Translations under genes and position numbers: made by a program
The notes under the pieces: generated by a model
What the model was told of the DNA's origin: nothing
Seen by the model: the letters and a program-made list of their open reading frames with translations, nothing else
The model's database searches: none
NCBI GenBank assembly: GCA_001769975.1
Contig: MEPW01000018.1
Location: 93,231-157,230 of the forward strand
Reading direction: 5' to 3'
Source: Bdellovibrionales bacterium RIFOXYA1_FULL_36_14
GTDB taxonomy: Bacteria > Bdellovibrionota > Bacteriovoracia > Bacteriovoracales > Bacteriovoracaceae
DNA: 64,000 nucleotides
Part shown: positions 19,355-27,037 of the stretch, piece by piece
Layout of the letters: each line of letters opens with the position of its first letter
Numbering within the stretch: position 1 is the stretch's first letter

Positions 19355-20049
19355 GGTATATATAATAATTTTTTATTAATGATAATTTCTTTGGGAGAAA
19401 GCTTGCACCCATACACTAAAATTTCTACGCCGGAGTTTAAAGCTTGCGTTAAAAGCTTTGCATAGACCTCATCAATATGGGCCGCCACTTTAAAGTGAGC
19501 TACATCTTCTCTTTGAACAACAAAGAGCATGACAGTTCTAAAACCTTTCTTTTTTAGATCCATAAGTTCTAGTAGATGTTTTTGTCCGCGTGTGGTTACA
19601 GCGTCTGGAAAAAGCGCGTAGTGGTTATCGCCTTGTAAAGTGACACTTTTCACTTCGACAAAACACTCCGGTAAGTTGGAATTAGTGAGCATATAATCAA
19701 GTCTACTGTTACCGATTTTATACTCGGGGAAAATATTTTTATAACCTTGCAATTCTTTAATGGTATTATTTTGAATCGCTTCTTGTACCAATTTATTGGC
19801 CAAATGAGTATTAACCCCAATCCATGATAGAGGAGCTTTAATCATTTCCAGCGAATATTTTAATTTGCGAGAGGGATCGTTATGTATGCTTAAAAGAGCA
19901 CTTCGTCCAGGCTCAAAACAAGTGGTCATTGGTCCTGTATTGGCAGTGTGAGCGGTTACAACTTCTCCTTGGGAAAGTTTAACTTCGGCAAAGAAACGTT
20001 TATAACGTCTAATCAGAGTGCCTTCAAGGAGAGGACTTTTAAATTCCAT
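19348..20049 (-). CDS. sfsA: Sugar fermentation stimulation protein SfsA homologue
   Basis: 233 residues, the family length. Recognised by the start EFKSPLLEGTLIRRYKRF, the AHTANTGPM motif, and the nuclease-like core SRLDYML...CFVEVKSVTL (D..ExK). Those residues resemble the PD-(D/E)xK fold, and SfsA proteins are now usually described as putative DNA-binding or nuclease-like proteins; the older name comes from maltose phenotypes in E. coli. The start overlaps the end of the upstream metalloprotease gene by 11 bases, so translation is probably coupled. The 3' end overlaps the convergent Ig-repeat lipoprotein gene by 7 bases. Confidence 0.92.
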   Translation of the reverse strand: MEFKSPLLEGTLIRRYKRFFAEVKLSQGEVVTAHTANTGPMTTCFEPGRSALLSIHNDPSRKLKYSLEMIKAPLSWIGVNTHLANKLVQEAIQNNTIKELQGYKNIFPEYKIGNSRLDYMLTNSNLPECFVEVKSVTLQGDNHYALFPDAVTTRGQKHLLELMDLKKKGFRTVMLFVVQREDVAHFKVAAHIDEVYAKLLTQALNSGVEILVYGCKLSPKEIIINKKLLYIPQ

Positions 20050-22528
20050 TTTTTAAAATTTCCAGTAGTTCGTATTCAGATTGCAAGTACTCATTAAATC
20101 TAAAAGGATCAGCGGGAGAAATCTCCAGGTTTTCCAGAGTATTGATATATTCTAATAAGTGTTGATGTGTATTTAATCTTAGTGTGCTTAGATAGGTGGA
20201 TAAGTCTGCCCGGTCTTTAAAAGGTTGGTGAAAAAGAAAATTAATTATTAGATGGCGGGTATCATTAAAGCTGCCGTCCATAGGATAAAGTTTGGGATAA
20301 AAGTATTTATAGGACAAGTCAATGGGGTGAGGGCCTTTCGAAAAAAGATTTGATTCGACCAACTTTTCCAACGAAGAAAAGAATGCCAATTCTTCCAACT
20401 GATTGGAAAAAAGTGCTTGGAAAGTGGACTGATTAAGGTAAGTGAAATAATAATTTAAAAAAACTTCTTCAAGTTTATTAAAATATGCATCGAGTTTGTA
20501 CAAGAAATTTAGATTAAGATTATAATGATCATCTTTATTCATAAAAATAATTTGCTTAATCACCATTTTTTTAAACTTAAGAATAAGGGGAATCATCGGC
20601 TGATTATTATACGAAAATGGAGTAATCAGAATATCTTTAAGTGTTTGGTTAGCTTCATTCATACTAGTTTGTTGGAATATTTGGGTATTATTGGTTTGCA
20701 TAAACTTAGCTTCTGATAAAAAATTATCTGTGATTGTTTGATAACTTTGAAATAATTCCTGCCCAGCTTTGCGTGCAGTTAAAAGCGAAGACAATTTTGT
20801 CGGTGGAAGTGAGTCCACTGTTTGTTGCCCTAAATCTAAAATTTTTTGGGAAAGCTTAAAAGATAAAAGTTTTAAAGTGTCCTCGAAGGTGCTGATTGAC
20901 CCAGATATGGGATTTTGAAATGAATCAAAGCTCTTACAGTTGATCCATTTTTTCAAATCATGGTCTTGATCCGAGCAAAAAAGTGGCAAGTTAGAATCAC
21001 TTAAACCTGTTTGTTTCAGATATAGCCATTTAAGCATTAATTGATCCCAGCTAAAATGTAATTGTCTTTTTCTGATTTGCGCACCTGCGAGGGCCAAAAA
21101 GGTGAAGGGTAGATAATCCATAATTGAGGATGTCGTAATTATTTGAGGATCAAGTTGGTCATGAAAAATGTAATTATAATAAACCTCTTTTTTATCTTTG
21201 GTAGAAAAAGTGGCCCCCACACTACCGGCAAAATTATGTTTAATCCCCAGAGCATGACCCACTTCATGAGCAATTAAAGTGCTGATTAAGTCAGAAAAAA
21301 TTCTTTTATAAATCTCATCCGTTTGTTCCTGGTTAGGAATAGTTTGGAGGAGATCGTTAAAAGGTGACTGCTTGATTTGGGAATCGTTGATTGTTGCATT
21401 ATGGGAAATAATCGCCGGGTTAAATTGTCTTATCGATAAGGATAATTTGTTGAGAGTTTTTGGGATAACCTGGCGAGTGTGCTTTTTTAAATATTCACTG
21501 ATTAATTGATATTGAGGACTATTGAGTGGATTTGGAAAATTAATATATGCTTGTAGAATCTCACCGGTGTAGGGATCGCTTTGTACGCTAGTATAGGCAT
21601 AATTTCTTGCATCTTTTGACCATTCTATAATGTGGAGTCCTGGATCAAAAACTTCGCTATGTTCTGGCAGCTTTTTTACGTTAATTAAATCAATACCCAA
21701 CAGATTATTCCAGTACTCTACGCCGTTTTTAACCGCTTGCAAATATTCTGGGGGAATATCTCCGGTATAATAAAAGATTATCGGATTCGAGTGATTCATG
21801 TGAATGATTTTGGAGCTTTGATTTTTAAGGTGAGTTTCATAAAAAGCATAAAGGTTTTTGTCGGGATGATTTTTTTCAACGAACGTTGGATTCTTTATAT
21901 AGGACGTAAAAGTATATTTCATATTTATTTGGTCATAAATAATATTTCCCGCTGGATCAGTTTGTTTTATTTTTACCTGATGTTTGATAATTAAATGTTG
22001 GTTTACCACTTGGGCCTGATAGAGAAAACTTTCGACAATTTGAAAGGTCTGCTCTTGGTTTAAATTGTCATTATAAGAGTGCGTACTTCTTTTTTGGTAA
22101 ATATGTTTCATGCCTTGATCAAAATTAAAAACAATGGAGTCTTCATTTTTTTCCACGATAGGGAAACTTGCTAATAGTTTAGTTTCGTGGGTATCAGAAT
22201 CGGACTTGTCAGTTACTTCTATCAGATTGATAGCATTTTCAATTCCTAGTTCAAAATAAACTACTTTGCTTTCGAACGCGAAGGAGCCTTCTAAGTTCTG
22301 TGGTCCTCCCATATTGGCAGCAGTCATCAAAAAATGATGCTTAAATGCGCATGTTTGAATTTTAATCGCCTGGGTTTCACTGGTTTTTAAATTTAAGTTA
22401 TTTAAAATTAGTTTTTTTCCATCCAAAATAGGATTACTTTGGGATAAAATATGAGTAGGTGCGTGCTGGCTGCATGAATAAAGTATAATCAGGAGAGAAA
22501 ATATGAGCAGAGCTAGCTTGGGTAAAAT
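20039..22528 (-). CDS. Zinc metalloprotease lipoprotein (metzincin, DUF4953-like), probable ATT start
   Basis: About 829 residues. Zinc site LIAHEVGHALGIKHNFAGS with Met-turn SSIMDY, and upstream DPYTGEILQAYINFP, as in the larger paralogue at 11697-15683. The first canonical initiator in the frame is TTG 22426, but that would remove the export signal. Reading further upstream gives ILPKLALLIFSLLIILYSC, a clear lipoprotein signal peptide with lipobox LYSC. No ATG, GTG or TTG exists between an in-frame TAA at 22549 and this signal. AAGGAG at 22540-22535 places an ATT codon (22528) 6 bases downstream. I therefore set the start there. Loss of the original start codon, with decay, is the alternative. 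The end overlaps sfsA by 11 bases. Confidence 0.75.
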   Translation of the reverse strand: MLPKLALLIFSLLIILYSCSQHAPTHILSQSNPILDGKKLILNNLNLKTSETQAIKIQTCAFKHHFLMTAANMGGPQNLEGSFAFESKVVYFELGIENAINLIEVTDKSDSDTHETKLLASFPIVEKNEDSIVFNFDQGMKHIYQKRSTHSYNDNLNQEQTFQIVESFLYQAQVVNQHLIIKHQVKIKQTDPAGNIIYDQINMKYTFTSYIKNPTFVEKNHPDKNLYAFYETHLKNQSSKIIHMNHSNPIIFYYTGDIPPEYLQAVKNGVEYWNNLLGIDLINVKKLPEHSEVFDPGLHIIEWSKDARNYAYTSVQSDPYTGEILQAYINFPNPLNSPQYQLISEYLKKHTRQVIPKTLNKLSLSIRQFNPAIISHNATINDSQIKQSPFNDLLQTIPNQEQTDEIYKRIFSDLISTLIAHEVGHALGIKHNFAGSVGATFSTKDKKEVYYNYIFHDQLDPQIITTSSIMDYLPFTFLALAGAQIRKRQLHFSWDQLMLKWLYLKQTGLSDSNLPLFCSDQDHDLKKWINCKSFDSFQNPISGSISTFEDTLKLLSFKLSQKILDLGQQTVDSLPPTKLSSLLTARKAGQELFQSYQTITDNFLSEAKFMQTNNTQIFQQTSMNEANQTLKDILITPFSYNNQPMIPLILKFKKMVIKQIIFMNKDDHYNLNLNFLYKLDAYFNKLEEVFLNYYFTYLNQSTFQALFSNQLEELAFFSSLEKLVESNLFSKGPHPIDLSYKYFYPKLYPMDGSFNDTRHLIINFLFHQPFKDRADLSTYLSTLRLNTHQHLLEYINTLENLEISPADPFRFNEYLQSEYELLEILKNGI

Positions 22529-22540
22529 AATGAACTCCTT
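22526..22540 (-). promoter_or_regulatory. Strong ribosome-binding site in front of an ATT codon
   Basis: On the minus strand AAGGAG (22540-22535) is followed by TTC ATT ATT TTA. ATT at 22528-22526 has 6-base spacing, and ATT at 22531-22529 has 3-base spacing. ATT is a rare but real initiator in bacteria (infC), usually used to lower or control translation. The site decides the start of the metzincin lipoprotein gene. Confidence 0.6.
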
Positions 22541-22616
22541 ACATGGTTACCAAAAATTCATAGTATGATCTCTCCAAATATGCAATATTATTGAAAAAAT
22601 TACTAGGGGAAAGGGT

Positions 22617-23252
22617 ATGGATAAAGAAAGTCGTGAAGTGGCCCAATTATTAATTTCTATTAAAGCGGTAGTGGTTGCACCTAAAAATCCGTTTACATAT
22701 ACCTCTGGTCTGCAAGGGCCCATTTACTGTGATAATCGCAAGGTCTTGTCTCATGTGAAGATTAGAAATAAAATCATCGAGCATTTCGTTGATGTAATTA
22801 GAGAAAAAAATTTAATCTGCGATTCTTATGCCGGTCTAGCTACGGCGGGCATTCCTCATGCTGCTTTGATTGCTGACCGGCTTAAATTGCCCATGATCTA
22901 TATTCGGTCCAAGGCCAAAGAGCATGGAAAACAAAATCAGATTGAAGGTGATTATAAACCCGGGGATAAAATTGTTTTGGTCGAAGATTTGGTCAACCAA
23001 GCAGGCAGCTTAAAAACGGCCTATAATGGGGCCAAGGAAGCCGGGTTATGCCCGGTTGGATGTCTGGCGATTGTGGATTATCAAATGGAATCGGCAAAAA
23101 AAATTATCTCAGAACTAAAAATACCTTTTTATGCCTTAACCGATCTAGAATCAATTTTGGATGTTTGTTTGGAAAATCGAGATATAGATGAACTCGACAA
23201 AACTATTGTCTCTAAGTGGCAACAAGATCCGATTCAGTGGAATAGACGCTAA
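22617..23252 (+). CDS. pyrE: Orotate phosphoribosyltransferase
   Basis: 211 residues. Converts orotate and PRPP to orotidine 5'-monophosphate in pyrimidine synthesis. The PRPP-binding loop is KIVLVEDLVNQAGSLKTA (two acidic residues then a small-residue turn). The N-terminal FTYTSGLQGPIYCDNRKVLSH matches the OPRT substrate region with the CDNR/K signature. The flexible catalytic loop is RSKAKEHGKQNQIEG. AGGGGAAAGGGT precedes ATG 22617. The gene stands alone between a divergent metalloprotease gene and the convergent rpmE, which ends 3 bases away. Confidence 0.93.
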   Translation: MDKESREVAQLLISIKAVVVAPKNPFTYTSGLQGPIYCDNRKVLSHVKIRNKIIEHFVDVIREKNLICDSYAGLATAGIPHAALIADRLKLPMIYIRSKAKEHGKQNQIEGDYKPGDKIVLVEDLVNQAGSLKTAYNGAKEAGLCPVGCLAIVDYQMESAKKIISELKIPFYALTDLESILDVCLENRDIDELDKTIVSKWQQDPIQWNRR

Positions 23253-23254
23253 AA

Positions 23255-23479
23255 CTATTTATTTTTTTTAGTATTAGTGTAATCAGTACCAAATTTTCTT
23301 CTAAATTTTTCGATACGACCTTCGGTATCTAAAACTTTTTGTTTACCTGTATAGAATGGATGGCAAGCTGAGCAAATATCCGTTTTAGATATCTTCTTTG
23401 TGCTTTTCGTTTTAATGGTATTTCCACATGCACACTCAACAGTTACATCAAAGTACTCTGGATGAATATTTTCTTTCAT
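23255..23479 (-). CDS. rpmE: Ribosomal protein bL31 (zinc-binding type)
   Basis: 74 residues from ATG 23479 (AGAGG upstream; the TTG two codons earlier lies within this site). Starts [20 protein letters not shown] and contains CACG and [13 protein letters not shown], the four-Cys zinc ribbon of the C+ form of bL31, followed by the basic [11 protein letters not shown] tail. It is a surface protein of the 50S subunit. It converges on pyrE with only two bases between stops, and divergently faces rpmG across 226 bases. Confidence 0.95.
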   Translation of the reverse strand: MKENIHPEYFDVTVECACGNTIKTKSTKKISKTDICSACHPFYTGKQKVLDTEGRIEKFRRKFGTDYTNTKKNK

Positions 23480-23705
23480 GAACAACCTCTTGATATTTCT
23501 TTGCTCTAATACAAAGATAAATAATTTTTTATAAAAATTTATTTTAAAACAATGGGAGTATATTTGACCTTTTTGTGACAGAAAATCAAGTAATTTCTAC
23601 AGATTGACTAATATTTTTCAAAAATTCTTGCCTACTGGTAAAAATCAATGTAAGTTTTCATGGTTTTAAAATTAAAGGGTTATAAATTTTTGCACGGAGG
23701 GTTCT

Positions 23706-23894
23706 GTGGCCGCTAAAGGTAAAGGTGCTAGGGTTATTATTCATTTGGAATGTCAAACTTGTAGAAAATCAGGACTTCCTGGCGTAAGTCGATATCATAC
23801 AACAAAAAATAAAAAGACTACTCCAGATCGTATGGAATTGAAAAAGTATTGTAAATTCGAAAGAAAACATACTCTGCATAAAGAAGTTAAATAA
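23706..23894 (+). CDS. rpmG: Ribosomal protein bL33
   Basis: 62 residues, GTG start at 23706 with CGGAGGG upstream. The pattern LECQTC...[10 protein letters not shown]...DRMELKKYC...RKHTLHKE is bL33. The first zinc pair (CQTC) is intact, but the second is YCKFERKH with one Cys, where zinc forms carry CPxC. The protein is thus midway between C+ and C- forms and may not bind zinc tightly. The 226 bases before it, shared with divergent rpmE, should hold both promoters; no clear consensus hexamer pair could be assigned. Confidence 0.93.
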   Translation: MAAKGKGARVIIHLECQTCRKSGLPGVSRYHTTKNKKTTPDRMELKKYCKFERKHTLHKEVK

Positions 23895-23921
23895 ACTATT
23901 AAATTCTGTTTGGGTTCTTAA

Positions 23922-24929
23922 TTATTTGGTTGTTTTCTCTTTGAAAGAGAAGGCATCTAAGTTTTCTTTTTGAACAATTAGAGGCGATTCTACGTTTGAG
24001 ACTTTTACAAGAAAGCTGCTTTTCTTTTCAATTTTCACATCGGGTAGGGTGTCGATTATGTTGCTAACACTGTAAGTGATTATATTATTTTCACTGGTTT
24101 TTATCTCAATAGTGTAGAGTGGGTTATTGAAATATTGTTCAATAGATTTTTGAGTTTCGGGAGTGACCTTATCGAGAATCATCTGAACCCGCAATCCGAG
24201 AAACGTTTCTAGATAATTATTGATGTCATTTTGTAAATTAGGTCGATTATTTACAAGCCAAGTCTGATCGTTTTTTCTTTCAATAGTTAATATCGGTGAA
24301 TTGTACTTGCGTAGCCCTCTATAAATGGTCAAAGCATTAATTTCATCCTTGGTGGTGTGGAAAATTCTAGCATCCAGAAAGTCACTTAGAATCAGGCTTT
24401 CAATACCATAGGGGAGAGTTTTAATTTGAAAGATTTCGTTATAGGCTGAATGAGCTATGTAGGTGGAATTATCAATAGGGTTAATGATTCCAAATTGAAG
24501 ATAAGTCAGGCTGTTATTTTTATCATAAAATTCTATTTCCATGAATGGTTTGTTAAGTGAGTAGTGAGAAATGTTGATGGGATCTTTTTTAAGGATTCGC
24601 ATGATTGATATTTTTTCCAGAGCATCGTAGATATTTTTTATGGTTTGGGGATTGGCAGGGAAGCTTCTTGGTTCAATTAAGTGCCACTTAGCTGATGTTT
24701 CCGTCGATTTTTGTAATACAAATTTTCCCAGCTGGTTTTTTACTGAAATTTTTTCTACGTTTTCAAGTTCGCTATGTGTGAACAGAATATGATGGTTTAA
24801 AGTCTCAGGAAGGTCTAAGTTGGATTGAAATAAAAAGCTTATTACGGAGGATAGAATTAAAATAATGGTAAATCCACCAAGTAACCAAGTAGAGATTAAA
24901 GTTTTATTGGTTTTCATGTTGATTTGCAT
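23922..24929 (-). CDS. DUF4340-like membrane-anchored protein
   Basis: About 335 residues. One N-terminal membrane segment (STWLLGGFTIILILSSVISF) anchors a large extracytoplasmic part. The block SAKWHLIEPRSFPANPQTIK followed by NIYDALEKISI, and later repeated NDQTWLVNNRPNLQNDIN, is the duplicated pattern of DUF4340. This domain often occurs beside gliding/ABC genes such as gldG, though no such genes are here. ATG 24929 is chosen; GTG 24941 and ATG 24917 are possible. It converges on rpmG and is divergent from the ExbB/ExbD pair. Confidence 0.65.
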   Translation of the reverse strand: MQINMKTNKTLISTWLLGGFTIILILSSVISFLFQSNLDLPETLNHHILFTHSELENVEKISVKNQLGKFVLQKSTETSAKWHLIEPRSFPANPQTIKNIYDALEKISIMRILKKDPINISHYSLNKPFMEIEFYDKNNSLTYLQFGIINPIDNSTYIAHSAYNEIFQIKTLPYGIESLILSDFLDARIFHTTKDEINALTIYRGLRKYNSPILTIERKNDQTWLVNNRPNLQNDINNYLETFLGLRVQMILDKVTPETQKSIEQYFNNPLYTIEIKTSENNIITYSVSNIIDTLPDVKIEKKSSFLVKVSNVESPLIVQKENLDAFSFKEKTTK

Positions 24930-24972
24930 ATAAACTTTCACTTGTTACATTAGTCAGGGACTGTGTCAAAGT

Positions 24973-25001
24973 TTGACGAAGTAGACCTTTGTTTACATAA
25001 T
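24973..25001 (+). promoter_or_regulatory. Candidate sigma-70-type promoter for the ExbB/ExbD pair
   Basis: TTGACG at 24973-24978, a 17-base spacer, and CATAAT at 24996-25001. It lies about 55 bases before the ExbB-like start codon. Five of six -35 bases and five of six -10 bases match the consensus. Confidence 0.5.
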
Positions 25002-25054
25002 TAATATTATAATAACGTGATTTGATGTCGAAGTATAGTTGGACAGGAGAAATA

Positions 25055-25669
25055 ATGGATATTTTGAAACTATTTAATGCCGGTGGATTTGCTATGTATC
25101 CTTTGCTGCTTTGTTCGATTTTAGTGTGGGCGATTTTTATTGATAAATTAAAAAAATTAATGGCCTTGAAAAATCAAACTACGCTCATTATAAACCAAGG
25201 CAAAAATCTTATTTTAGATAATAAAATTCATGAGGCTAAAGGACTATGTCACAATATGGATTTATGGATTAAAGCACCTTATTTGGAAATATTCAGTGAC
25301 GAAAATCATGATGCTAACAAGGAAAAAAAAGAATCTAGAATATCTAGGAAACTGGAAGCCATGAAGATGGAGTTAAACCGTGCTAATTGGCTTTTAGCGA
25401 CCATTGCAGCGGTAGCACCTTTCTTAGGATTGCTAGGAACCGTAACTGGTATCATTCGATCGTTTGAATCCATTGCTAACTCAGGTAAAAGTGGATTTTC
25501 GGTCATTGCTCCAGGACTTGCTGAAGCCTTGATTACCACAGCCTTTGGGATTATTGTGGCCATTATGGCCTTGATTATATTTAATTATTTTCATATGAAG
25601 CTTAAAAATTTAATGACTGCATATAAAATTGGGTTGGAAGATTTAATCGATGAGCTAAAAGGTTTTTAA
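25055..25669 (+). CDS. MotA/TolQ/ExbB-family proton channel protein
   Basis: 204 residues from ATG 25055 (AGGAGAAATA upstream). Three membrane segments: about residues 11-30 (GGFAMYPLLLCSILVWAIFI), 118-140 within the conserved LLATIAAVAPFLGLLGTVTG, and 160-180 (EALITTAFGIIVAIMALIIF). The APFLGLLGTVTG and AEALITTAFG motifs are diagnostic. With the ExbD-like partner it forms an inner-membrane motor that uses the proton motive force. No TonB or Tol genes are next to it, so ExbB and TolQ roles cannot be separated. Confidence 0.9.
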   Translation: MDILKLFNAGGFAMYPLLLCSILVWAIFIDKLKKLMALKNQTTLIINQGKNLILDNKIHEAKGLCHNMDLWIKAPYLEIFSDENHDANKEKKESRISRKLEAMKMELNRANWLLATIAAVAPFLGLLGTVTGIIRSFESIANSGKSGFSVIAPGLAEALITTAFGIIVAIMALIIFNYFHMKLKNLMTAYKIGLEDLIDELKGF

Positions 25670-25670
25670 C

Positions 25671-26087
25671 GTGGGAATCAAAATAAACGATCATGATGAC
25701 GATAATCCGGTCATAATTAATATGACCCCACTGATTGATATCATGCTAGTTTTGTTAATTATTTTTATGATGACTTCCTCCATTACCCTAGAAAGCGGTT
25801 TGGATATTGATATACCTAAAACTACTTCCAATACCTCTGCTAAAGAAAATAAGGCAGTTATTATATCGCTAGATAAAAACGGGCAGATTTTTGTTCAGGG
25901 AAAAAAAATTAATTTTGAACTGATCAAAGAAGAGATTAGTAAAAATCTGGAAACTGAAAACAGTGAATTGGTCATATTTGAAGGGGATTATCAAGCCACT
26001 CTTGGTAGAACTATTGAGATTATGGATTTGGCGAAAGAAGCTGGTGCTAAAAGATTTGCAATTGCCGCCGATAATCTCGAAAAATAA
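25671..26087 (+). CDS. ExbD/TolR-family protein
   Basis: 138 residues, GTG start at 25671, one base after the ExbB-like stop; AAAAGG lies inside the end of that gene. A single N-terminal membrane helix contains the functional Asp in NMTPLIDIMLVLLIIFMM, and a periplasmic domain ends in IMDLAKEAGAKRFAIAAD, as expected for ExbD/TolR. It works as the stator partner of the preceding ExbB/TolQ-like channel. The gene converges on the PilZ-like gene with a 6-base gap. Confidence 0.9.
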   Translation: MGIKINDHDDDNPVIINMTPLIDIMLVLLIIFMMTSSITLESGLDIDIPKTTSNTSAKENKAVIISLDKNGQIFVQGKKINFELIKEEISKNLETENSELVIFEGDYQATLGRTIEIMDLAKEAGAKRFAIAADNLEK

Positions 26088-26093
26088 ATAAAC

Positions 26094-26897
26094 TTACAGA
26101 TCCAGGCCGTCTAGAACTTCATCCAAGCTTTCTTCTTTTTGCTCTAATTGAATGGATTCTAACTCTGGTCGATTGATATCAGGTTGGATTGCACTTAAAA
26201 ATTGACGAAGCAGCGTCCTTTCCCCTTTTTTTAAAAAGGTGAATTTTACTCCCATCCGGTAAATGAAAGGAGTTTCGCTAATGATTCTATTTTTAAGATT
26301 ATGCTCTTTGCAAAAGCCTACAGTAGCGTTGAGTAGGAATTTTTTAGTAATATCAAATTCGATAACGATGGATTGTCCATCAATGAACTTTTTATTGGTA
26401 AAAAGCAGCATTTTATCCATGTATATTTCAGCCAGAACCGTACGCCCTTTAACGAGCATGCTTTGGGGAAGAACTGGATGTCTTTGTCTGACAAACGCAC
26501 CTCCACCACTAAACTCATTAATTGCAGTCATCATAACTTTGGCTATATTTTCTTGCGCGAGAGGTTCGGTTGATTCCTGCATAGCCTTTAACATTTCGTC
26601 TTCAGTTCCTTCAACCTCAGGAGTAGCTTCCTCAGGTTTTTCCAGCGGTGGCACCACTTTTAAAGGCTGATTTTCTGTCACGAGTTCATGTATTTTATCA
26701 TCGGGGATTGGGCCAGTTGGTTGATCATCTAGGGAATATTCTCTTTTGATATCTTCTAGAGTAAAAGCAATTCCATTGGCCTTGCAATAATCCAATCGCT
26801 TTTGCAGCGTGAACTCTATCTCATCTCGAAGTGACCAAATATTAACATTAATTTTTTTTATCAAAACTGGATGTTTTGAACTTCCATATATTGTCAT
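26094..26897 (-). CDS. Probable PilZ-like domain protein
   Basis: 267 residues, soluble, no signal peptide. The middle (about 70-110) is Glu/Pro-rich and probably unstructured. The C-terminal half contains FVRQRHPVLPQSMLVKGR and a strand-rich segment up to IYRMGVKFTFLKKGERTLLRQFLSAI, which resembles PilZ folds (R-rich start, GVKF near the end). The usual DxSxxG box is not clear, so c-di-GMP binding is uncertain. Start ATG 26897 has only a weak ribosome site. The assignment rests on overall pattern; an unrelated beta-barrel domain is possible. Confidence 0.5.
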   Translation of the reverse strand: MTIYGSSKHPVLIKKINVNIWSLRDEIEFTLQKRLDYCKANGIAFTLEDIKREYSLDDQPTGPIPDDKIHELVTENQPLKVVPPLEKPEEATPEVEGTEDEMLKAMQESTEPLAQENIAKVMMTAINEFSGGGAFVRQRHPVLPQSMLVKGRTVLAEIYMDKMLLFTNKKFIDGQSIVIEFDITKKFLLNATVGFCKEHNLKNRIISETPFIYRMGVKFTFLKKGERTLLRQFLSAIQPDINRPELESIQLEQKEESLDEVLDGLDL

Positions 26898-27037
26898 AGG
26901 TTTATTATGGCATGACTTTTATTTAAGGGCTGCCTGGAAAAGATTACCACCTATAAAATTACGCCCTTTGAATTTATTATCAAATACATAAGGAATATCC
27001 CGCATATAATTTACTGGGAAAAAAGAGGAGATCTTCT

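Noticed and set aside
26263..26670. 135-codon plus-strand open frame
   Set aside because: Antisense shadow of the PilZ-like gene; Ser/Leu-rich with no ribosome site or domain.
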